Shown piece by piece: positions 54,704-61,737 of a stretch of DNA of 64,000 nt (its first letter is position 1; every line of letters starts with the position of its first letter). The notes below the pieces were generated by a model, which did not search any database, had not been told where the DNA came from, and saw only the letters and a program-made list of their open reading frames with translations. The position numbers and the translations under genes were made by a program. This DNA is from Vibrio neptunius (GTDB lineage: Bacteria > Pseudomonadota > Gammaproteobacteria > Enterobacterales > Vibrionaceae). The stretch spans positions 124,001 to 188,000 of the forward strand of contig NZ_JXXU01000048.1 in assembly GCF_000967495.1 (NCBI RefSeq), written 5' to 3'.

Positions 54704-56065
54704 ATGGCCGTACGTATCAGAACGGGCGCAAATGGCGCCTACAAATCATCTTATGTGGCTTACTTTACGGTTTTAAAGGCTCTTAAAGCGGGACGGGTTG
54801 TTGTCACTAATATTCAGGGTATGGCCCCGCTTGATATCATGGAGCAGCGCCTTGATATCAAATTCCCTTCAACTGCAAAATTGATTCGTATATCGAGTAA
54901 GAACGAGCGCGGCTTAGAGCTGTGGCAGTACTTCTTTTGTTGGGCCCCTCTTGGGGCTTTAATCGTCATTGATGAGTGTCAGGATATCTTTTCCCCCAAG
55001 GTTGGCTTTGACATCAAAAAGATCCGTTACAGACCCCTTCAAGAGTTCCTGCCGAACCTTCCCGACGGTTACGAAGACTTTTTTAACTCTCGATATGTGC
55101 CTGTCAACATGGAAGAGTTAGACCCTTGTGATATCGACGATTGCGGTCATGCAGAGTATGACCAGGGCGGACGAATCATCTATCCGTTTACGTTCAATGA
55201 GGGGTTCATGCGTCATCGTCACTACAACTGGGATATTGAACTTCTGTCACCGGATTGGAAGCAGATTGATTCAGGCATTAAGGCCTGTGCTGAGGAGTGT
55301 TTTTTCCATAAAGGCCGTGATGGTTACTTCTGGGCCAAGCGCAAGCCCTACATCTTTCGACATGACAAGACGGTCACTACGCCGTCTATTCCTAAAGGCT
55401 CTCATCCTAACCTTACCACTCAAAAAATCCCGCTTGATGCCTTCCTTCTGTATAAGTCCACAACGACAGGAACGGCCCAATCAACGGGGCAATCTAACCC
55501 GCTTTTTCGCAGTCCCAAATTTATCGCGGTCTGCTTTCTTATCATTTTTGGTCTGGGGTATTTAGTCTATGGTCTATCCGATTTGGTTAATCGTTATTCT
55601 GAGGAAGATACGCAAGCGCAAGCGGCTCCATCTTCGGATCCCAATGCCTCGCAAACTAGTCAGCCTAGTCAAGCGAGTGCTCAAGGGGATTCTTCTTTAT
55701 CTGATGGTGGGGATAGCTATCCGGTTAACGTTAGTCCCATTAATCCAGATGCTCGTCTAGAGGTCCTTAGAAACATGTTAGGTATTTACGACATTCAATC
55801 TCTTTATTACACGGGCCACACAACCAAACATAGTGACAATGGCTTTGACTTCTTTGTCACACTTGAAGCGGTTACCCCGCTGGGAACGTATCACCTCAAT
55901 GATGCTTTTCTAGCGGCCAACGATATCAAGTATGTGCATTACGGTGACTGTTTACTCAAGCTCACTAAGCAATCTCTTAATTTAAACGTCTTTTGCAAGC
56001 CAGTGCAGCGAGAGTCGCTAGAGCGCGGCTCTGATTCTCGTTCACCTGAAATCAAACTGTTTTAA
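54704..56065 (+). CDS. zot: Zot-family phage assembly ATPase (pI-like)
   Basis: A 453-residue morphogenesis protein. The N-terminal ATPase domain has a P-loop variant (RTGANGAYKSSYVAYF) and Walker B (ALIVIDECQDIF). A single membrane segment (FIAVCFLIIFGLGYLVYGL, about residues 273-293) leads to a periplasmic part with a Ser/Gln-rich linker (SQPSQASAQGDSSLSDGG). It drives extrusion of the phage through the membrane. Zonula occludens toxin activity is known for the CTX version only and cannot be assumed here. It needs a host secretin, since none is encoded in the prophage. Confidence 0.92.
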   Translation: MAVRIRTGANGAYKSSYVAYFTVLKALKAGRVVVTNIQGMAPLDIMEQRLDIKFPSTAKLIRISSKNERGLELWQYFFCWAPLGALIVIDECQDIFSPKVGFDIKKIRYRPLQEFLPNLPDGYEDFFNSRYVPVNMEELDPCDIDDCGHAEYDQGGRIIYPFTFNEGFMRHRHYNWDIELLSPDWKQIDSGIKACAEECFFHKGRDGYFWAKRKPYIFRHDKTVTTPSIPKGSHPNLTTQKIPLDAFLLYKSTTTGTAQSTGQSNPLFRSPKFIAVCFLIIFGLGYLVYGLSDLVNRYSEEDTQAQAAPSSDPNASQTSQPSQASAQGDSSLSDGGDSYPVNVSPINPDARLEVLRNMLGIYDIQSLYYTGHTTKHSDNGFDFFVTLEAVTPLGTYHLNDAFLAANDIKYVHYGDCLLKLTKQSLNLNVFCKPVQRESLERGSDSRSPEIKLF

Positions 56066-56074
56066 GGATTACCT

Positions 56075-56242
56075 ATGGAAACCATTACTTTTACTCAAGC
56101 AGAAATTGAGTTCATTATTGAATCGTTCTTCCTGTATAGCTTTGCTGGCGTAACGGCTGCATTGCTTTTCTATGATGGTGTTATGTGGCTTTTTGGCGAG
56201 TCGGCCAGACTGGTAAAGTCTCGTTTGAAAGATAATCAGTAA
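56075..56242 (+). CDS. Small phage membrane protein, 55 residues
   Basis: The frame METITFTQAEIEFIIESFFL continues through a hydrophobic span (YSFAGVTAALLFYDGVMWLF) to a basic tail (ARLVKSRLKDNQ). AAGGATT lies ahead of the ATG, nine bases after zot. Possibly an extra minor coat or membrane factor; not recognised. Confidence 0.65.
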   Translation: METITFTQAEIEFIIESFFLYSFAGVTAALLFYDGVMWLFGESARLVKSRLKDNQ

Positions 56243-56253
56243 GAGGTGTTGTT

Positions 56254-56445
56254 ATGAGTAGAAATTCTCAGTATGAACAACGTCAGCGTGATAGTGGGCT
56301 CAAGAAAATAACTATTTGGGTTCCTGAGGATAAGGAGTGCGACGTCAAAGAGGCGGCACAGCGTATGTGTGAAGATAGGGATTTGACCATAGCTACACTC
56401 CGTAATCTTGTTTCTGGTCGTTTGGCCTCATTGTTACGAAAATAG
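56254..56445 (+). CDS. Small ribbon-helix-helix-like phage protein
   Basis: A 63-residue protein with a beta-strand followed by two helices (GLKKITIWVPEDKECDVKEA, AAQRMCEDRDL), the look of an Arc/MetJ-type DNA-binding protein. AAGAGGTG precedes the ATG. As the last gene of the rightward phage transcript it may be an antirepressor or late regulator; that is inference. Confidence 0.65.
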   Translation: MSRNSQYEQRQRDSGLKKITIWVPEDKECDVKEAAQRMCEDRDLTIATLRNLVSGRLASLLRK

Positions 56446-56894
56446 CCCCTGTCACTGGTGACGCTCTAGCCCCGCAGGGATAAGCCAACACGATAAAGGT
56501 TATGGGGTTGGCTCCCTCAACTTGGCGATAACAAGCGCAGCGCAGCTCCCCTAACTGAAACCACAAAATCCCCCCTTCCCCTTGCTAGAATCAGCCTTGC
56601 AGAGACTAACAACACCAGTGGCGCGCAATGCCACTGCAACCCGCTGAATTTTCCGCACACAATCATTTGAGTGTCGAAAATGATTGAATGATAAACAGCA
56701 CCAGCGACTAAGCGACGACGACGAAGACTGAGGAGGAGAAGCGCGGAGCTAGGTGCGCCATCTGTTTAATTGTTCCTCCCTGCTCTATCTCTGGCCCCAC
56801 TCCATCGTTCCGCAAGCGTTAGCGCGCCAGTGTCTGAGCGTCAGCGAGTCTACCCCGTATAGTAATACGGGGTGAAAGTCTTACTTCTATCAAA
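56446..56894. other. Phage intergenic region, probable replication origin / packaging signals
   Basis: No convincing gene in 449 bases that are richer in GC than the flanks. Several stem-loops are visible: AGCCAAC/GGTTGGCT near 56480-56515, AGTGGC/GCCACT near 56618-56636, AATCATTT/AAAATGATT near 56663-56688 and ACCCCGTAT/ATACGGGGT at 56852-56873. Structured intergenic DNA at this place holds the plus and minus origins and packaging signal in filamentous phages. The nick site cannot be named from sequence alone. Confidence 0.6.
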
Positions 56895-57194
56895 CTATTT
56901 ACGGGGGTCTATTTCGAGGTACGTATAGGTAGAGACGTAGCAAAAGATGATGATTGTGCTGAAGATCGTATTCAAGATAGAGCCACCGATTATTAATGAG
57001 TATCCTAGATTTAAATACGGAGTGATTAATTCAACGTTGACCATCCATGAGTACGATATTTCCAGAGCGACTATTAGAAAAGAAAGCTTGTAAAAACTGA
57101 TCATGATTGAATGATTTTTTTGACTTATCCCTTTTTTGAAGGCAACTAGAACCATAGCAGGGACGACCAAAAGTACTAACTCTAATATAATCAA
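56895..57194 (-). CDS. Hypothetical phage-encoded membrane protein
   Basis: A 99-residue protein with three hydrophobic segments (IILELVLLVVPAMVLVAF, LSFLIVALEISYSWMV, LIIGGSILNTIFSTIIIFCY). It starts at TTG, and AT-rich composition differs from the phage structural genes. It lies after the DUF3653-like regulator on the minus strand. It might be an accessory (moron) gene such as an exclusion or immunity factor. Confidence 0.6.
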   Translation of the reverse strand: MIILELVLLVVPAMVLVAFKKGISQKNHSIMISFYKLSFLIVALEISYSWMVNVELITPYLNLGYSLIIGGSILNTIFSTIIIFCYVSTYTYLEIDPRK

Positions 57195-57248
57195 TTTCCA
57201 TCTCGCTTCTTTTTCATAAGTTACTAATTAGTATAGGCAATTATTTGA

Positions 57249-57620
57249 CTATAGTTTTTTTAGTTTACTTAATGCCCTCGCCAATTTCAGCAGTTGGGTA
57301 GATGTTAAGATTTCCAGTTCAGAGTTAATCTCAAGCAACCCTATACCTGCTAGAATTTGTTGTGGTGTAACGAGTTGTCCAGTTGGAAGCTCCAAGGAGT
57401 TTTTATTCATCCTAAAGCCTTGCCACTCCTCTGAATGTGATAGCTCTGACCTTTTGTATATTCTCATAAGCCTTTTGCATTCTTTAGGAATGGAATTGCC
57501 AGAGTCCCACCCTTTGACGGTTCTCACACTTTTAAAACAAAGATGTGCTGTTTCTTCAATGGATAAGCCGCATTCAAATTCACGAAAAATGTAGTTCTTG
57601 GTCATTTCGTGATACTTCAT
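57249..57620 (-). CDS. Phage helix-turn-helix regulator (DUF3653-like)
   Basis: A 123-residue protein with an N-terminal helix-turn-helix (LSIEETAHLCFKSVRTVKGW, DSGNSIPKECKRLMRI) and a middle part EEWQGFRMNKNSLELPTGQL typical of the DUF3653 family as I remember it from Vibrio filamentous phages. It is the second minus-strand regulator of this prophage, near the right attachment site. ATG at 57620; whether it works with or against the left-end repressor is unknown. Confidence 0.75.
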   Translation of the reverse strand: MKYHEMTKNYIFREFECGLSIEETAHLCFKSVRTVKGWDSGNSIPKECKRLMRIYKRSELSHSEEWQGFRMNKNSLELPTGQLVTPQQILAGIGLLEINSELEILTSTQLLKLARALSKLKKL

Positions 57621-57681
57621 GATTTACTCTCTCAAAAGCGAAAGAGTTTATTAATCTATTGATAGATATGATATGAATGCT

Positions 57682-57710
57682 ATTGAACATAAGTCTGCAT
57701 AATGCGCACT
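57682..57710 (-). other. Right dif-like site of the prophage (attR)
   Basis: On the minus strand: XerC arm AGTGCGCATTA, identical to the left site, a 7-base centre TGCAGAC instead of 6, and a degenerate XerD arm TTATGTTCAAT (one mismatch). The perfect XerC arm and imperfect XerD side agree with a phage-derived att site and XerC-mediated integration. Confidence 0.85.
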
Positions 57711-57781
57711 AAAGGAGGCAAAAAAGAAAGGCAACTTTATACGTTAATTCAATCAGTTACCTTTACTTTTTGTCTCTTCAA

Positions 57782-57922
57782 TCAAGCTATTTTTTGATTG
57801 TCTTCCAAACGTCTCAATGCTTCGATTGCACGATCGTTTTTAGAACGTTCAGCGATGATTGCTAGCAAAGTTAAATCTACATCTAACCCAAGCATATCTG
57901 CTATATCAGCCGCTTTTCTCAC
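57782..57922 (-). pseudogene. Remnant of a second inovirus repressor (DUF3693-like), 3' part
   Basis: The minus-strand frame reads RKAADIADMLGLDVDLTLLA and IIAERSKNDRAIEALRRLED, ending NQKIA. It aligns by eye with the middle of the intact repressor at 49637-50005 (AVFLAENAGIDPELALLGCH): same spacing of A, G, D, L and the A-[DE]-R triplet. The helix-turn-helix part is missing; the frame runs into unrelated sequence at about 57923. A hairpin follows its stop. Confidence 0.75.
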
Positions 57923-57923
57923 A

Positions 57924-58409
57924 GAGAACGGCCGTGCCACTCAGCAAAGCATGGTAAACGATGTTGCTCGCTTTATGTATGTTCTTGTCAATGAAATGTG
58001 CCTGACTACAGGCAAAATTGGCGTTGATACGCAACACGGCTTTATTTTTAGAACTTGGGGTTACATTGGCAAAGAACTCAACATGCCTGAATGGCGTGTT
58101 AAACAGTGCAAAGGTTATGCGATTCGTAAAGGATGGATCACCTCAGTTCAGCCTCGTGAGCGTTATACAGGCAAAGATAACCTCGAGAAATGGCGCGGCT
58201 TAGCGTCGATTAAGAAGATCACCGATAAATATTTTGCTGATTTAGGGATGCTTAAAGAACGTCTTGAAGCGAAACAAAAGGCACGCAAGTACCTAAAGAA
58301 ACGTGCAACTCAATGGCAGCCTATTAAGTACATTCCAACGCCTATCACCATCACCTTACTCGCTCGTCGCCGCAAAGAGCATCTGCTAGCATCAAGACCA
58401 GTAGTGTAG
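57924..58409 (+). pseudogene. Remnant of a phage/plasmid replication-type gene, 5' truncated
   Basis: The frame from ENGRATQQSMVNDVARFMYV onward is protein-like, with a winged-helix-like stretch (GYIGKELNMPEWRVKQCKGY, AIRKGWITS) and a Lys/Arg-rich C-terminus. The codons upstream of 57924 lie over the antisense repressor remnant, and no good start exists, so the 5' end is lost. Its place after a minus-strand repressor copies the layout of the intact prophage. A replication role is inferred from that, not from a motif I can name. Confidence 0.55.
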
Positions 58410-58563
58410 GCCACTCGAGGAACTTAACCAGGTGGTTGAGCCTGAAGAAGTACCACCCGAAGACATATCAAGCACCTCGGAAATACCTCAAGAACCCGAA
58501 TCCCCTGCCCCTAACTCCAAAGGCTCTGGCTGGCTGTGTGCCGGCATCGGCGCTGCTATTTAG
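58406..58563 (+). pseudogene. Fragment of an unidentified Pro/Glu-rich protein C-terminus
   Basis: In a different frame from the preceding remnant the sequence reads LEELNQVVEPEEVPPEDISS, then EIPQEPESPAPNSKGSGW and ends in CAGIGAAI with a TAG. It is protein-like but has no start, so it is probably the end of another gene of the decayed element, or the frameshifted end of the same one. Confidence 0.45.
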
Positions 58564-58730
58564 CTACGATAGAACTTATTCCATATTCTTCTTGTGTAAG
58601 AAGCAATAAGAATAACCCCAATCACATAAAAGCCAGCCATATCAAAAAAATACCAGAAACACCACGCGACCAACGTACAAAGTAGAGAGAACAGTATTAG
58701 CTTTATCTTGTCTTTAATAAATGAAATCAT
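58560..58730 (-). CDS. Small membrane protein (immunity-like by layout)
   Basis: A 56-residue protein, MISFIKDKIKLILFSLLCTL, with two hydrophobic spans and a basic tail (RRIWNKFYRS). Its ATG follows the stop of the upstream minus-strand gene by one base, so the two are coupled. A small membrane partner directly after an Ala/Gly-rich protein resembles bacteriocin/immunity pairs, but there is no motif to prove it. Confidence 0.6.
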   Translation of the reverse strand: MISFIKDKIKLILFSLLCTLVAWCFWYFFDMAGFYVIGVILIASYTRRIWNKFYRS

Positions 58731-58731
58731 A

Positions 58732-59124
58732 TTAATTCTTACGCAAAAGTTTATGACCATCATGACTAGTTAGTGCAGCGTCAGCAGCCCACGAAGGAAG
58801 GCCTAAAGTTCGAAAAGCCTCCTTAAACTCTAACCTGTTACATGATGTTGCTCTCTTTGAAGCCATAACAGCGGAACCAATTATGGCACCAGCCCAAAAA
58901 GCAGCACCAATGCCTGCCAATTGTTTACTTGCTCTTCCAGCAGAAACAACAGAAAGAGGAACATCATATGCTTTTACTGATAATGCTGTTTCTATTGCTG
59001 CAAGAGCAGCACTGACCGTTGTTACTGAGCCAAAAACTGTTTTTGGTAAAGGCAGGCTCATTGCAGCCATGTTGCTTTCAATATTGTATTCGAAGTTGTC
59101 TAAGTTAAATTTACAAATAGCCAT
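58732..59124 (-). CDS. Ala/Gly-rich hypothetical protein (possible toxin partner)
   Basis: A 130-residue protein with a glycine/alanine-rich hydrophobic centre (LAGIGAAFWAGAIIGSAVMA) between polar ends, AAGG before the ATG, and a coupled small membrane protein gene next. A hydrophobic Gly-rich centre like this is seen in pore-forming bacteriocins; the identification is only by appearance. Codon use is AT-rich like the surrounding accessory region. Confidence 0.6.
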   Translation of the reverse strand: MAICKFNLDNFEYNIESNMAAMSLPLPKTVFGSVTTVSAALAAIETALSVKAYDVPLSVVSAGRASKQLAGIGAAFWAGAIIGSAVMASKRATSCNRLEFKEAFRTLGLPSWAADAALTSHDGHKLLRKN

Positions 59125-59165
59125 ACTATAAACCTTCTAGTTATTCATATCAAAACACTTAAAAA

Positions 59166-59369
59166 TCAGTTAATTAGAATCATGCTCACACCATGCGGAT
59201 GTTGGGCGGGGCAGAAGAAACGGACAGGATATCCGAAACCTTTTATCGAGCAATAGTCTATAAAAACCAGTTGTTTATCCTTGTATTCATATGAAAGGTT
59301 ATTCAAGCCAACCCTAACTAGAAGTAAATAATGTTTAAAAATGCATGTTCTACGCTCTGAGTGAAGCAA
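59166..59369 (-). CDS. Uncertain small hypothetical protein
   Basis: A 67-codon frame whose second half, YEYKDKQLVFIDYCSIKGFG, looks protein-like. No good ribosome binding site, and the N-terminal codons are unconvincing, so the true start may be internal or lost. Not recognised. Confidence 0.25.
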   Translation of the reverse strand: MLHSERRTCIFKHYLLLVRVGLNNLSYEYKDKQLVFIDYCSIKGFGYPVRFFCPAQHPHGVSMILIN

Positions 59370-59635
59370 AGTACAAAGTTAATTTTACAACCAAACTCGA
59401 CCACATAACCGTCTCAAAGTATAGGTCTACGCTAATGCAGTATCGCTGGTTCATGTGGTACTGCGCATCTTTTAGCAAATTCACATCGCTTGCAAGCCGT
59501 AAATCAGATGGCCGCCGCAAGTTCTCGGAGTCTACGGGGCTTCTTCTTTCTCGCTTGGTTCGCTTTTTGTCTGTTCAATTACTTGCTCTTCTTAGGGCAT
59601 AACGTTAATGGTGGTCTGCGAGAGCTCGCTCATAG

Positions 59636-59785
59636 ATGGTCACCGCAATGCCTATTGAATTGGTTTGTCTGATGTTGTTGCTTATACTGCGCGAGCAACA
59701 CGCACTCACCAACAAATTCGAAGGAATCGCGAACGACCTACTGAACTATCCCAACACTGTCGATCAACTTTTGCACATTGTTTGA
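59636..59785 (+). CDS. Possible small protein or gene fragment
   Basis: A 49-codon frame, MVTAMPIELVCLMLLLILRE then EGIANDLLNYPNTVDQLLHI, with a hydrophobic N-terminal helix and an amphipathic second helix. It lies in a more GC-rich island (about 59380-59760) inside AT-rich DNA. No ribosome binding site is obvious. The rest of the 59370-59997 gap holds nothing I can name. Confidence 0.3.
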   Translation: MVTAMPIELVCLMLLLILREQHALTNKFEGIANDLLNYPNTVDQLLHIV

Positions 59786-59997
59786 ATAATTTAACTGCCT
59801 ATTTTGCTGCTCAATGGGTGTAGCGCAATTTTAAGCATTCATCCTCTTTGAACTTATAAGTTTATTTCGTTTTTTCAATGAGTTAACATTGATTCATAAA
59901 ATAAATTTTTTTGCTCATTTTACAAGCAAAGTGAACATTTTATGTGTTGTCTTCAAAATTCGATCTAATCTAAAAAATCAATATGGAATTTAATTTT

Positions 59998-60717
59998 ATG
60001 CGCAAATATTGCATTGTCCCACTTTATGCCATTTTACTAGGATCTGTATCAGGCTGTTCATCTATTAGTGAAGAAGAATGTTTGCTTGGGGATTGGTATC
60101 AGGTTGGCCTATCTGATGGTCAGAAAGGCAAAAATAGTCATGCTGCCGAATATAATAAAGACTGTTCAGAGTATCAGGTGCAAGTGGATGTTAAGCTCTA
60201 TAGCGAAGGTCGAAGTGAAGGGCTTAAATCATTTTGCACTTATGAAAATGGTGTATCACTTGGTAAGTCCAACCAAAGCTATAATAATGTATGCCCTGCG
60301 GAACTTTCGCTCGAATTTTTATCGGGATATACGCCATATCATAATTTAGCAAGTGCGCAATCAGAACAACGCTCGTATGAAAGTAACATCAACCATTATG
60401 TTGCATTGCTTGATGGTCAAAGCCTCAGTGATAGTGATAGAAAAAACTATGAGGCGAACCTTAAATCTGCGAGATATAAGTTAGACCAAGCAGAATACAA
60501 GGTAAGCAAATACGAGAATGAACTCGCACTGCATAAAATTCAGGTTGAGAAGAACAAGATAGTTGAAGAGCTTTCTAACAATGATTTACCTAACAGCCGG
60601 AAAGATCAATTAAATAAACGATTAAATACTCTGGATAAGCAGCAATCATTCTATGAAAACTTATCACAAACGGAAAATACCATACGAAGCATAAAAGGAA
60701 TTGCTGACTTGTTTTAG
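59998..60717 (+). CDS. DUF2799-like lipoprotein
   Basis: A 239-residue lipoprotein with lipobox LGSVSGCSS. The first part, EECLLGDWYQVGLSDGQKGK and CSEYQVQVDVKLYSEGRSEG, is the DUF2799 pattern (two similar GxxDG-type repeats), and the second half is a long Gln/Lys-rich helix (coiled-coil-like, about residues 120-230). An ATG five codons upstream is the alternative start. It stands alone in accessory DNA; function unknown. Confidence 0.78.
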   Translation: MRKYCIVPLYAILLGSVSGCSSISEEECLLGDWYQVGLSDGQKGKNSHAAEYNKDCSEYQVQVDVKLYSEGRSEGLKSFCTYENGVSLGKSNQSYNNVCPAELSLEFLSGYTPYHNLASAQSEQRSYESNINHYVALLDGQSLSDSDRKNYEANLKSARYKLDQAEYKVSKYENELALHKIQVEKNKIVEELSNNDLPNSRKDQLNKRLNTLDKQQSFYENLSQTENTIRSIKGIADLF

Positions 60718-60758
60718 TGAGTTTGGCCCGCATTATAATAATTCGATTAAGGACGTGC

Positions 60759-60788
60759 TACACCGGCGGATTATAAAACGTCGGTGTA
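60759..60788 (+). terminator. Hairpin after the DUF2799 gene
   Basis: Stem TACACCGGCG/CGTCGGTGTA with one mismatch; T-run weak. Confidence 0.5.
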
Positions 60789-60933
60789 CTTGGCTTTGTT
60801 AGTTTAATACGGGTACCTGGTTGCATGCATTAGATTTCATTTTTAATATTTTCGCATTTTTGGTTACACCGTCACGCAAATAACCCTAAGAAGTAGTTGT
60901 TTAAGGAAAAAAATGGTCTTTTTCTGATGGCGG

Positions 60934-61080
60934 CTATAGGGGAAAACAGTGCCTCTTGACTACCTTTTCATTAAGGTAACGGTATAAATCTGCTCGATGA
61001 TGCTCATAAATATTTGGGCATTTTAACGGTACCACGCCCTCTTTGAGTGCAATTCTGGCTGAAAAATGAACGAAAATCAC
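60934..61080 (-). CDS. Small protein or remnant, 48 residues
   Basis: The minus-strand frame reads VIFVHFSARIALKEGVVPLK, then CPNIYEHHRADLYRYLNEKV and ends VKRHCFPL. It looks like real coding sequence. A GTG at 61080 is the only likely start, but the purine-rich AAGGAAG lies too close to it, so it may be the end of a lost gene. It follows the membrane protein gene on the same strand. Confidence 0.45.
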   Translation of the reverse strand: MIFVHFSARIALKEGVVPLKCPNIYEHHRADLYRYLNEKVVKRHCFPL

Positions 61081-61101
61081 CTTCCTTCAGAATAAAGCAA
61101 C

Positions 61102-61437
61102 CTACTCTTTCGATTCTAGAATCAGTTTAATAGAAAAATAATAGTACGCAGAAACAAAGCTAAGATAACCTACTAACTCCGTCTCACTGACTAGGTGAAT
61201 ATAGCCATCATTGAGTTCATCATAGACACCAAGCAAGCCTGCGATTAACGTATTAATCAACACAACATAAACAAGAGTGCGGGAGACTCTTTTCTTAAAA
61301 GTACCTAGGTACATAAAGTAAAACATAATAATAGCACTAGTGATCTGGTACCAGTTCGCAGTAGCTTGTTCAAAAAAGCCCATATATGAGAAACTTGTTA
61401 TCACTAGAAGTATAAAAAATATTGCCTTGTTTAGCAT
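61102..61437 (-). CDS. Four-span hypothetical membrane protein (immunity-like by layout)
   Basis: A 111-residue protein with four hydrophobic segments (AIFFILLVITSFSYMGFF, ITSAIIMFYFMYLGTF, LVYVVLINTLIAGLLGV, LVGYLSFVSAYYYFSIKLIL). Its ATG lies three bases after the stop of the upstream gene, so the pair is coupled. Layout repeats that of 58560-59124: small soluble protein first, membrane protein second. Confidence 0.65.
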   Translation of the reverse strand: MLNKAIFFILLVITSFSYMGFFEQATANWYQITSAIIMFYFMYLGTFKKRVSRTLVYVVLINTLIAGLLGVYDELNDGYIHLVSETELVGYLSFVSAYYYFSIKLILESKE

Positions 61438-61440
61438 TGA

Positions 61441-61737
61441 CTACCACCAGTACGCAGTAGAAAGAGAGTTTGGGTTTTTGGGTAAGCGGGATAGCCCGTC
61501 AATATCTCTTAAGTAGGCTCTATAAAAATTAGTTCTTCTTGCTCCATATGGTGGTAAGGTCTTTAATGATTCGATAGCTGCCTGAATATAATCATCATTG
61601 TATCTTGCACCTCTTTCAATTGCTGTATGAATTGCTGGCACCAACGCCTTGTAATGTCGTTCATTTGATACTTTATCTGAATAAACACCATAGATAGAAG
61701 TGATCGCGGACCAAACTAGTGATGCTGGATTTGACAT
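61441..61737 (-). CDS. Small hypothetical protein (possible effector partner)
   Basis: A 98-residue protein, MSNPASLVWSAITSIYGVYS, with a hydrophobic N-terminus and a basic, Tyr/Arg-rich second half (YGARRTNFYRAYLRDIDGLS, ending STAYWW). Not recognised. Coupled to the following membrane protein gene; the two resemble an effector/immunity pair in layout only. Confidence 0.6.
   Translation of the reverse strand: MSNPASLVWSAITSIYGVYSDKVSNERHYKALVPAIHTAIERGARYNDDYIQAAIESLKTLPPYGARRTNFYRAYLRDIDGLSRLPKNPNSLSTAYWW

Larger units (their letters stand above)
49652..57699. mobile_element. Filamentous prophage (inovirus) integrated at dif
   Basis: About 8.05 kb between two dif-like sites, with a full set of inovirus functions in canonical order: repressor, replication (RstA type), ssDNA binding, major coat, minor coats, adsorption protein, pVI-like, Zot ATPase, then an intergenic region and a minus-strand regulator. 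It has no integrase of its own, consistent with the class of elements that use host XerC/XerD (CTX, VGJ, f237 types). All main genes look undamaged. The exonuclease gene near the left end is unusual for such phages. Confidence 0.93.

Noticed and set aside
49635..57710. CTX-type toxin content
   Set aside because: No ctxA/ctxB-like genes are present; the Zot-family protein is called as a phage assembly ATPase, not as a toxin.
59440..59475. A further dif-like site (ACTGCGCAT)
   Set aside because: Three mismatches in the XerC arm and no XerD arm.
59345..59602. 85-codon plus-strand frame
   Set aside because: Composition looks random (Ser/Arg/Leu-rich), no ribosome site, and competing frames are equally open.
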